From M55B174 sp034716235 (GTDB lineage: Bacteria; Patescibacteriota; Minisyncoccia; CAIUEV01; JAHKAQ01): 16,693 nt of DNA. The stretch covers positions 1-16,693 of the forward strand of contig JAYEHH010000012.1 of NCBI GenBank assembly GCA_034716235.1, in the 5' to 3' direction. Made by a program: the position numbers and the translations under genes. Below the pieces are notes generated by a model. The model saw only the letters and a list, made by a program, of their open reading frames with translations, had not been told where the DNA came from and ran no database searches. Below, piece after piece: positions 6,385 to 11,906 of this stretch; the stretch's first letter is position 1; every line of letters starts with the position of its first letter.

Positions 6385-8352
6385 TTACTTCTTTTTTTCG
6401 TCTTTCTTGGCATCATCTTTCTCCACCTCTGCTTCACTTACTTTCTTATCTTCTTTTGCCTCCTTAGCTTCATCTTCTTTTTTCTGGTCGGTTGCTTTTC
6501 CATCTTTTCCAGCTGCTTTAGCTTTTTCCTCCGCTGCTTGAGCTGCTTGATACAACTCTTGACCAATTTTAGAAGCCTCTTGGCTAAGCTCTTCAGTAGC
6601 TTTTTTAATCTTTTCTAGGTCGTCACTATCTTTAACCTTCTTTAAGGCTTCAACTTTTTCTTCAACCGGTTTTTTCTTGGCATCATCAATTTTGCTACCC
6701 GCGTCCTTAAGCGCTTTTTCCGTAGTAAAAACTAAACTGTCTGCCATATTTTTAGCTTCAATCAATTCTTTCTTCTTTTTATCCTCTTGAGCGTGAGTTT
6801 CTGCTTCTTTCTTCATTTTTTCTACCTCTTCTTCAGAAAGTCCGCTAGAAGCTTCAATTCTAATAGATTGTTCTTTTCCGGTCGCCTTATCTTGGGCTTT
6901 TACATTCAAAATTCCATCAGCGTCAATATCAAAAGCAACTTCAATTTGAGGAATCCCTCTTGGAGATGGTGGAATATTATCCAAATGAAAATTACCTAAG
7001 GTTTTATTGTCTGCTGACATTGGTCTTTCTCCTTGCAAAACATGAATATCAACGGCTGGTTGATTGTCTGCAGCGGTAGAAAAGGTCTGTTTTTTAGAAG
7101 CTGGGATTGTAGTATTTTTCTCCAGTAAGGGAGTCATAACACCCCCCAGAGTTTCTATCCCCAAAGTCAAGGGAGTAACATCCAGTAATAACACGTCATT
7201 AACATCACCTTGCAATACTCCTCCTTGAATAGCTGCTCCTGTAGCTACTACTTCATCAGGATTTACAGAAACATTTGGTTTTTTACCAAAAAATTCCTCC
7301 ACTTTTTTCTGAACCAAAGGCATTCTGGTCTGACCACCCACTAAGATTACTTCATCAATATCAGCAACCTTTAATTTAGCATCCTGGATTGCTTGCTGGC
7401 AGGGATCCATTGTTTTTTCTACTAAACCAGCAATCAGTTCTTCTAACTTAGCTTTAGTTAGTTTCATAACTAAGTGTTTAGGACCATCATCGCTGGTAGT
7501 AATAAACGGTTGGTTAATTTCCGTTTCTTCCGAAGTAGAAAGTTCAATCTTGGCTTTCTCGGCTGCTTCTTTAATTCTTTGCAATGCCATTTGATCTTGA
7601 GAGATATCAATCCCTTCATTCTTTTTAAATTCTCCAACAATCCAATCCATAATTACTTGGTCAAAATCATCTCCTCCTAAATGAGTGTCTCCATCGGTAG
7701 CTTTAACTTCTACGGATTTTTCTTCACCGCCTCCAACTTCCAAAATTGAAACATCAAAGGTGCCTCCACCTAAATCATAAACAGCAATTTGCTGGTCTTT
7801 GTTCTTGTCAAAACCATAAGCTAAAGCAGCTGCTGTTGGTTCATTAATAATTCTTTTTACTTCTAATCCAGCAATTTTCCCCGCATCTTTAGTAGCCTTT
7901 CTTTGAGAGTCGTTAAAATAGGCTGGAACAGTAATAACCGCTTGGTCAATTTTTTCTCCTAGCTTTTCTTCCGCATCAGCTTTCATTTTCTGTAAAATCA
8001 TTGCTGAAATTTCCGCTGGTCTTTTCCATTCTTCTCCAATTTTAATCTCTACAGAATTATCTTTTCCGGCTTTTATTTTGTAAGGAATAAGTTTTTGATC
8101 TTCTTGCACTACATCATCATCAAATTTTCTACCGATAAGTCTCTTGGCAGAAAAAATTGTGTTTTCAGCGTTAGTAACTGCTTGACGCTTAGCCAAAAGA
8201 CCAACTAAACGCTCTTTTGATTTATTAATAGCTACGATAGAAGGAGTAGTTCTGTTCCCCTCCTTGTTCTCAATAACATTTGCTTTATCTCCATCCATAA
8301 CAGCCATGCAGGAGTTAGTTGTGCCTAGGTCAATACCTAATATTTTGCTCAT
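6385..8352 (-). CDS. dnaK: Chaperone protein DnaK (Hsp70)
   Basis: A 655-residue ATP-dependent chaperone. The nucleotide-binding domain starts with GIDLGTTNSC (6-15) and carries the second Hsp70 signature VYDLGGGTFDVSILEV and the third, VILVGGQTRMPLVQ. The hydrophobic interdomain linker DVLLLDVTPLTLG leads into the substrate-binding beta sandwich and helical lid. The C-terminal tail (about the last 50 residues) is almost wholly Lys, Glu, Asp and Ala, ends in DEKKK, and lacks an EEVD-like ending. The tail makes the protein somewhat longer than the ~638 residues of E. coli DnaK. It lies 108 bp downstream of grpE and 52 bp upstream of dnaJ. A TATAAT at 8369-8374 on the minus strand could add a weak internal promoter, but no -35 is convincing. 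Confidence 0.99.
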   Translation of the reverse strand: MSKILGIDLGTTNSCMAVMDGDKANVIENKEGNRTTPSIVAINKSKERLVGLLAKRQAVTNAENTIFSAKRLIGRKFDDDVVQEDQKLIPYKIKAGKDNSVEIKIGEEWKRPAEISAMILQKMKADAEEKLGEKIDQAVITVPAYFNDSQRKATKDAGKIAGLEVKRIINEPTAAALAYGFDKNKDQQIAVYDLGGGTFDVSILEVGGGEEKSVEVKATDGDTHLGGDDFDQVIMDWIVGEFKKNEGIDISQDQMALQRIKEAAEKAKIELSTSEETEINQPFITTSDDGPKHLVMKLTKAKLEELIAGLVEKTMDPCQQAIQDAKLKVADIDEVILVGGQTRMPLVQKKVEEFFGKKPNVSVNPDEVVATGAAIQGGVLQGDVNDVLLLDVTPLTLGIETLGGVMTPLLEKNTTIPASKKQTFSTAADNQPAVDIHVLQGERPMSADNKTLGNFHLDNIPPSPRGIPQIEVAFDIDADGILNVKAQDKATGKEQSIRIEASSGLSEEEVEKMKKEAETHAQEDKKKKELIEAKNMADSLVFTTEKALKDAGSKIDDAKKKPVEEKVEALKKVKDSDDLEKIKKATEELSQEASKIGQELYQAAQAAEEKAKAAGKDGKATDQKKEDEAKEAKEDKKVSEAEVEKDDAKKDEKKK

Positions 8353-8416
8353 AATTTTTGCTTTAATAATTATAATTAAATGAGTAATTAAATCTGTTGT
8401 CTAATAACTTGTTGTT

Positions 8417-8439
8417 GTAAATTAAATTATTTAATTTAC
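8417..8439 (-). other. AT-rich hairpin between grpE and dnaK
   Basis: GTAAATTAAA (8417-8426) and TTTAATTTAC (8430-8439) form a perfect 10-bp stem with a 3-base loop in the 108-bp gap. Outer bases TTGTCT (8397-8402) and AGACAA (8450-8455) could pair around it. No run of T follows, so it is not a classical terminator. It may be an mRNA processing or stability element that sets the DnaK:GrpE ratio. Confidence 0.45.
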
Positions 8440-8460
8440 TGAAATTACCAGACAATGAAT

Positions 8461-9267
8461 TTAACTCCCTACTTTTACTTTAGTTGCTTGAATTACTTTT
8501 TCTCCTTGGCAATAACCTTTTTCAACAATTTCAACAACTCTATTTCTATCTTTTTTCGGCACTCCTTTCACTTCTTCTAAACATTCATGGAATACTGGAT
8601 CAAACTTTTCTCCTAAGGCTTTTATTTCACTTACTCCAGCTTTTTCAAGAATAGCCGACAATTGTTTCTTAATATGAAAAATTCCTTCTACCCAAGCATC
8701 TTTTTGATTAACTTGAGGAATATGAGCTATTGCTAAATCAAAATTACTTAAAACAGGAATTACTTCTAAAAGAAAGCTCTCCGTTGTTTTTTCTTTTGCC
8801 TCAGTCAATAAAACATTTACTTTCTTTTGATAATTATCAAAATCCGCTTTACATTTTTGCCAACCCAATAAATAACTTGCCGATTGTTGTTCTGTTAGAT
8901 ATTTTTTGATAACTTTTTTGGCAGACTTAGCTAAATTTAATTTCAAGGCATCTTGAGGCATAACCCATTGACTCTTATCATTTTTCCTAGGCAGGGTAGC
9001 GATTTCACTTTCACAAATTACTGTTAAAGAATTCCCTTCTTGTTCTTCAGAATCTAGAGAGCCTATGAATGCTTCCTTAGTTTTAATCTGTCCCAACTTT
9101 ATTTTTAGCCCTATATTTTCCTCAATCCTTCTTTCCAGAGCATTTTTAAAAGACTCACCAGCCTTAAGGTTTACGCTTGGAATGGTCCATTGCTCATTTC
9201 CCTCAGAATTCTGGAACAATAAAACCTTCTTTTCGTGAAAAATTAAGCCACTAGCTATAATTTTCAT
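8461..9267 (-). CDS. grpE: GrpE nucleotide exchange factor with an N-terminal degenerate Nudix domain
   Basis: A 268-residue fusion. The C-terminal part (about 113-268) is GrpE, which releases ADP from DnaK. It has a long helix with KADFDNYQKK (140-149), LLEVIPVLSNFDLAI (166-180), GIFHIKKQLSAILEKAGV (195-212), FDPVFHECLEEV (222-233) and the closing beta domain EIVEKGYCQGEKVI..TKVKV. The N-terminal part (1-112) reads as a Nudix fold: MKIIASGLIFHEKKVLLFQN, WTIPS (27-31), AGESF (36-40), ERRIEENIGL (45-54) and SQWVMPQDALKL (99-110). Aligned with the Nudix box, the GG pair is S31-V32 and the REUxEE core is R46-R47-I48-E49-E50-N51. Two of the metal-binding acids are therefore lost and hydrolysis is unlikely. 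E. coli GrpE has a short disordered N-terminus instead. It lies 50 bp after hrcA, in the chaperone operon. The GrpE assignment is certain; the Nudix assignment is strong by pattern. Confidence 0.94.
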   Translation of the reverse strand: MKIIASGLIFHEKKVLLFQNSEGNEQWTIPSVNLKAGESFKNALERRIEENIGLKIKLGQIKTKEAFIGSLDSEEQEGNSLTVICESEIATLPRKNDKSQWVMPQDALKLNLAKSAKKVIKKYLTEQQSASYLLGWQKCKADFDNYQKKVNVLLTEAKEKTTESFLLEVIPVLSNFDLAIAHIPQVNQKDAWVEGIFHIKKQLSAILEKAGVSEIKALGEKFDPVFHECLEEVKGVPKKDRNRVVEIVEKGYCQGEKVIQATKVKVGS

Positions 9268-9317
9268 AGCTTGATTATTAATTTAAATTTGCTCATAAAA
9301 TTTCTAATTTATCTTTA

Positions 9318-10064
9318 TCAAGTGCTATCTTCTTCTAGTAATTTAACTACATATTTTACTAGAGAAATATTTCTCGCATATCGCATTCTTTTGGGCCCCA
9401 TAATCGCCAGAATTCCATCTTCTCCATAGGGAAGTCGACATCTAGATATCACCACAGAACATTCTTTATTTTTCACTAGAGGATTTTCTTGACCAATTAG
9501 AATTTTCACCTCTCCTTTTCCTAATTTTTTAATTAGTTGCTCAATGTTTTGGTCTAAGTAGTCAAGCATTTCTACCGTTTTATAGATTTCATCCACATTG
9601 GAAAATTCTAACTGAGAAAGGAGACCTCTGATCCCTGATTGAAAATATTCCTTTTCTTTGACCACTCCAGAGATTGCTAGATTTTGGCTTAAAACTGCTA
9701 ACAGTTTAGCTGTGATTCTGGTTAATTTTACATTTCTAGCTCGTAATTTTAAAAGCTCTTCTTGAAGCAAGGATTGATCTCTTTTGGTAAGTTCTTGATT
9801 GTTCATCAAAGAATTCACAAAATAGCGATATCCTTTATCTGTTGGTATTCTTCCCGCAGAGGTATGAGGCTGATAAAGATAGCCTGCCTTTTCTAGCCCA
9901 GCCATTTCCATGCGAATAGTAGCTGGAGACAAGCTGAAACCATACCGCTTCAAAATATTCGTTGAACCCACTGGATTGGCCGTTTGAGTGTATTCTTTTA
10001 CGATACACTCTAAAATTTTCTGTTGGCGTTCAGTTAGCATTGTAAAAAGCTTTCCAAAAAACAC
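9318..10064 (-). CDS. hrcA: Heat-inducible transcription repressor HrcA (short form)
   Basis: A 248-residue repressor of the heat-shock operon, against the usual ~340. The winged-helix DNA-binding domain is at about 9-85, with TERQQKILECIV, SLSPATIRMEMAGLEKAGYL and HTSAGRIPTDKGYRYFV, all characteristic. The C-terminal GAF-like region keeps KILIGQENP and GILAIMGPKRMRYARNISLV. The missing ~90 residues come from the middle and inserted dimerisation region. The start is a choice: a GTG at 10064 is preceded by AAGGAGA (10070-10076) at 5 nt spacing, the best Shine-Dalgarno in the window. The ATG at 10040 would begin with the family's common MLTERQQ. I use the GTG. It is first in the operon hrcA-grpE-dnaK-dnaJ, with its operator just upstream. 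Confidence 0.95.
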   Translation of the reverse strand: MFFGKLFTMLTERQQKILECIVKEYTQTANPVGSTNILKRYGFSLSPATIRMEMAGLEKAGYLYQPHTSAGRIPTDKGYRYFVNSLMNNQELTKRDQSLLQEELLKLRARNVKLTRITAKLLAVLSQNLAISGVVKEKEYFQSGIRGLLSQLEFSNVDEIYKTVEMLDYLDQNIEQLIKKLGKGEVKILIGQENPLVKNKECSVVISRCRLPYGEDGILAIMGPKRMRYARNISLVKYVVKLLEEDST

Positions 10065-10069
10065 AAAAA

Positions 10070-10076
10070 TCTCCTT
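10070..10076 (-). promoter_or_regulatory. Shine-Dalgarno of hrcA
   Basis: AAGGAGA followed by five T and then GTG (10064-10062). It supports the GTG start and is exceptional here, since most other genes in the window lack any such motif. Confidence 0.7.
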
Positions 10077-10083
10077 ATTGAGA

Positions 10084-10112
10084 ATACTACAATACTAATT
10101 AGCACTCGTCAA
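10084..10112 (-). promoter_or_regulatory. hrcA operon promoter (sigma70 type)
   Basis: On the minus strand, TTGACG (10107-10112) and TAGTAT (10084-10089) are separated by exactly 17 bp. Transcription would start near 10077-10079, leaving a leader of roughly 14 nt before the GTG. The -35 lies within the CIRCE operator, so HrcA binding should block RNA polymerase. Confidence 0.75.
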
Positions 10113-10125
10113 CCGAGAGTGCCAA
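10099..10125 (-). promoter_or_regulatory. CIRCE operator (HrcA-binding site)
   Basis: TTAGCACTC (10099-10107), a 9-base spacer, and GAGTGCCAA (10117-10125). This matches the CIRCE consensus TTAGCACTC-N9-GAGTGCTAA at 17 of 18 positions. It abuts the yidD stop codon and overlaps the hrcA promoter. It is the only CIRCE copy in the window, and none precedes dnaK. Confidence 0.95.
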
Positions 10126-10389
10126 TCAGCGTTTTGGAACTTCATCTACACCCCCTGGATTAAACGGATGACATTTTAAAATTCTTTTTATGCCTAAATA
10201 ACTCCCCTTAATTGATCCAAATCTTTTAATGGCCTGAATCGTGTATTCGCTACAAGTGGGATAAAATCGACAAGATTTACCAGGATAAAACTTCTTAAAA
10301 ATCCCATGATCAGGAGAAAGGGTTTTCTGATATAGATAGATGATGGTTAATAGACAGAACTGGGTTGCTTTTCGGATTAATGAGAACAT
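10126..10389 (-). CDS. yidD: Membrane protein insertion efficiency factor YidD
   Basis: An 87-residue member of the YidD (haemolytic) family, a small membrane-surface protein that assists YidC/Sec-dependent membrane protein insertion. The family signature is complete: a hydrophobic, amphipathic N-terminus (about 10-22, with LYQKTLSP after it), CRFYPTCSEYTIQAI (40-54) with C40 and C46, and RILKCHPFNPGG..EVP (69-84) with C73. In most bacteria it lies with rpmH, rnpA and yidC; here it stands alone upstream of hrcA on the same strand. Its stop codon touches the CIRCE site, so read-through from yidD would enter the heat-shock operon. The upstream side is repeat DNA and no clear promoter or Shine-Dalgarno is visible. 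Confidence 0.95.
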   Translation of the reverse strand: MFSLIRKATQFCLLTIIYLYQKTLSPDHGIFKKFYPGKSCRFYPTCSEYTIQAIKRFGSIKGSYLGIKRILKCHPFNPGGVDEVPKR

Positions 10390-10421
10390 TTCTTAAAGAG
10401 AAATTATGAATTATCCCGTCT

Positions 10422-10447
10422 TTGCCTGCCTCACGGTAGGCAGGCAA
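10422..10447. repeat. 10-bp-stem hairpin, same family as the repeat at 233-292
   Basis: TTGCCTGCCT (10422-10431) and AGGCAGGCAA (10438-10447) form a perfect stem with loop CACGGT. On the opposite strand it contains GCCTGCCTACCGTGAGG, identical to 255-271. It lies 30 bp upstream of the yidD start. Confidence 0.8.
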
Positions 10448-10503
10448 GCTTGTCGTTAGGAAGCCACCCGAAGGGTAATCCGCCTTTTATCACGGTCATT
10501 CCC

Positions 10504-10523
10504 ATCCCGTCATCCGACGGGAT
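10504..10523. repeat. 8-4-8 hairpin (variant)
   Basis: ATCCCGTC (10504-10511), loop ATCC, GACGGGAT (10516-10523). Its shape is the same as the REP-like copies but the stem sequence differs. It lies 7 bp before the start of the copy 2 element. Confidence 0.65.
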
Positions 10524-10530
10524 AAACTCC

Positions 10531-10576
10531 AGCTAGCTTTTTCCCCTGTCATTCCCGCGTAGGCGGGAATCCCGGT
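10531..10576 (+). repeat. REP-like palindrome, copy 2, with extended left flank
   Basis: The stem is ATTCCCGC (10551-10558), loop GTAG, GCGGGAAT (10563-10570), followed by CCCGG. The left flank (10531-10551, ending TTTTCCCCTGTCA) matches 16548-16568 at 18 of 21 positions, so the repeat unit is longer than its hairpin. The hairpin core resembles palindromes I know from other bacteria, such as the neisserial dRS3 type (ATTCCC...GGGAAT). Confidence 0.8.
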
Positions 10577-10620
10577 ACGCCTAGACAAGGCTTTGCCAAG
10601 TTAGTTTCTTCTAGATGTGC

Positions 10621-10649
10621 TCGGGACCCCCGCCTTCGCGGGGGTGACA
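10621..10649 (-). repeat. REP-like palindrome, copy 3 (inverted orientation)
   Basis: ACCCCCGC (10626-10633), loop CTTC, GCGGGGGT (10638-10645). It reads GTCA-CCCCCGC-GAAG on the minus strand and so faces copy 2 at 10548-10576. The pair could form a larger cruciform. CTCGGGA precedes it, the complement of the TCCCGAG flank of copy 1. Confidence 0.8.
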
Positions 10650-10708
10650 TATCTGTCAACGAATTACCTAACTTTTACAGGAATGACAAATAAAATTGTG
10701 AAGCATAA

Positions 10709-10774
10709 TATAGATATTCCTTAATTGAAAATTGAGAATTGAAAATTGAAAATTATTATAGATATTCCTTAATT
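10709..10774. repeat. 18-bp direct repeat with 14-bp AATTGAAA-type units between
   Basis: TATAGATATTCCTTAATT occurs at 10709-10726 and again at 10757-10774. Between them run about two 14-bp units of the form AATTGAAAATTGAG. These resemble the reverse complement of the 14-mers at 10776-10845, so the whole stretch is an imperfect inverted array. Confidence 0.7.
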
Positions 10775-10775
10775 A

Positions 10776-10845
10776 TCAATTCTCCATTGTTAATTCTCCA
10801 TTGTCAATTGTCCATCGCTAATTCTCCATCATCAATCGTCCATTG
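10776..10845. repeat. Tandem repeat, 5 x 14 bp
   Basis: Five consecutive 14-bp units follow YYAATTCTCCATYG: 10776-10789, 10790-10803, 10804-10817, 10818-10831 and 10832-10845, each differing from the consensus at 0-3 positions. There are no unique spacers, so it is not CRISPR. An open frame of 81 codons across it is repeat-derived and not a gene. Confidence 0.85.
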
Positions 10846-10909
10846 TCCAGAGGCGGATCACCCTCTCGCTAAAAAATTTCTAATTTCTTACAGTTTATGT
10901 TATATTAAA

Positions 10910-10938
10910 TTTACCTATTTTAATTATTACCTTATACT
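10910..10938 (+). promoter_or_regulatory. Candidate promoter of corA
   Basis: TTTACC (10910-10915) and TATACT (10933-10938) are 17 bp apart. This puts the transcription start near 10945, about 20 nt before the corA ATG. Confidence 0.5.
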
Positions 10939-10964
10939 ATACTCAATTTTTCAAAAAAATAAAC

Positions 10965-11858
10965 ATGAAAACTGTAAAAACTGATAATTACGCTTGGCTC
11001 TATTTTGAAAAACCGGACAAAGATGATTTAGCCGCTCTCCAAAAAACTTTTAATCTTCATCCAGTAGTTTTGGGAGAGCTCAATGTTCCTACCTATCGCC
11101 CTCAAATTGATAAATATGAAGATTATCTTTTCCTAGTTCTTCATTTTCCAATTTTCAATGAAGAAACAAGGACCACTGAGGTCGGTGAAGTTGATATTAT
11201 AGTGAATGAACAATACTTGGCAACCAGTTGTAATAAACATCAAGACGCTATTTTCCATTATTTTGAAGAGCGGAAAAAACAAACTAATCCTTCTTCAAAT
11301 ATGCCCAAAGATTCTTACTTATTACTGTTTAAGGTGATTGAAGTGTTAGTAAACTCTTGTTTCCCCAAATTAGACCATATCGCTAACAACCTAGACAAAA
11401 TTGAAGAACAAATTTTTCACAATCATGGAAAAAAGATGGTTGAGGAAATTTCCATAGTCAAAAGAGACATTTTAAATTTCAGAAGAACTATTAAACCTCA
11501 ACGAACTATTCTAGAGTCCTTAGGTTGGGAGAAAATGTTTAAAAACAATCCTAATTATAGAGCTAGGGTTAATAACATAATAGGAATCAACATTCGCGTT
11601 TGGAATGTTTTGGAAAACCACAAAGAAACAATTGACTCTTTAGAGGCCACTAATGACTCATTGTCTTCTCACAAACTAAATACTATTATGAAAATCCTGA
11701 CTATTTTTTCAGTCATTTTTTTGCCGGCTACCCTGACCGCCGCTCTTTTTGGAATGAACGTTCAAATACCTATTCAAAATTTTTGGGAGATAGTGGGAAT
11801 AACAATAATTTTTATGCTACTAATGTTTATTTTTATAAGAAGCAAGCGGTGGCTTTAA
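10965..11858 (+). CDS. corA: CorA-family divalent metal ion (Mg2+/Co2+) transporter
   Basis: A 297-residue member of the CorA/Mrs2 channel family, which forms pentamers for passive Mg2+ uptake. Residues 1-100 form the cytoplasmic alpha/beta domain (typical LHPVVLGELN and KYEDYLFLVLHFP). Residues 115-240 are the long coiled stalk helices (DHIANNLDKIEEQIF, KRDILNFRRTIKPQR). TM1 is about 242-262 and ends in the diagnostic GMN (263-265). TM2 is about 273-291, followed by a basic KRW tail. The loop after GMN reads VQIPIQN rather than the usual acidic MPE-type sequence, which may alter the ion-attracting ring. It is the first gene of the plus-strand block, 106 bp before cysS's -10-like box ends and 48 bp before the cysS ATG. 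No Shine-Dalgarno is seen. Confidence 0.95.
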   Translation: MKTVKTDNYAWLYFEKPDKDDLAALQKTFNLHPVVLGELNVPTYRPQIDKYEDYLFLVLHFPIFNEETRTTEVGEVDIIVNEQYLATSCNKHQDAIFHYFEERKKQTNPSSNMPKDSYLLLFKVIEVLVNSCFPKLDHIANNLDKIEEQIFHNHGKKMVEEISIVKRDILNFRRTIKPQRTILESLGWEKMFKNNPNYRARVNNIIGINIRVWNVLENHKETIDSLEATNDSLSSHKLNTIMKILTIFSVIFLPATLTAALFGMNVQIPIQNFWEIVGITIIFMLLMFIFIRSKRWL

Positions 11859-11894
11859 GAAATTGTTCGCGGGAATTGTCAAAGTTAAAAAATC

Positions 11895-11900
11895 TATAAT
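11895..11900 (+). promoter_or_regulatory. -10-like box just before cysS (possible leaderless start)
   Basis: A perfect TATAAT ends 6 nt before the cysS ATG, so transcription would start at about the A of the ATG. The only TTGACA-like element (TTGTCA, 11876-11881) is 13 bp away, which is too close. Confidence 0.4.
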
Positions 11901-11906
11901 TTCTCT

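Noticed and set aside
6373..6618. 81-codon frame opposite the dnaK tail
   Set aside because: The Phe/Leu/Ser-rich peptide is the antisense of the Lys/Glu-rich DnaK tail, an expected composition effect.
8369..8374. Independent dnaK promoter
   Set aside because: TATAAT is present, but no acceptable -35 is found in an AT-rich gap where such hexamers arise easily.
10776..10845. Possible CRISPR array
   Set aside because: The 14-bp units are directly adjacent with no unique spacers, and no cas gene is nearby.
10390..10964. Replication origin in the divergent repeat-rich spacer
   Set aside because: Divergent genes and repeats are suggestive, but there are no DnaA boxes or dnaA gene, and skew cannot be judged from one window.
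10739..10984. 81-codon open frame on the plus strand
   Set aside because: It is a translation of the 14-bp tandem repeats and overlaps the corA promoter and start; no SD and no protein-like composition.
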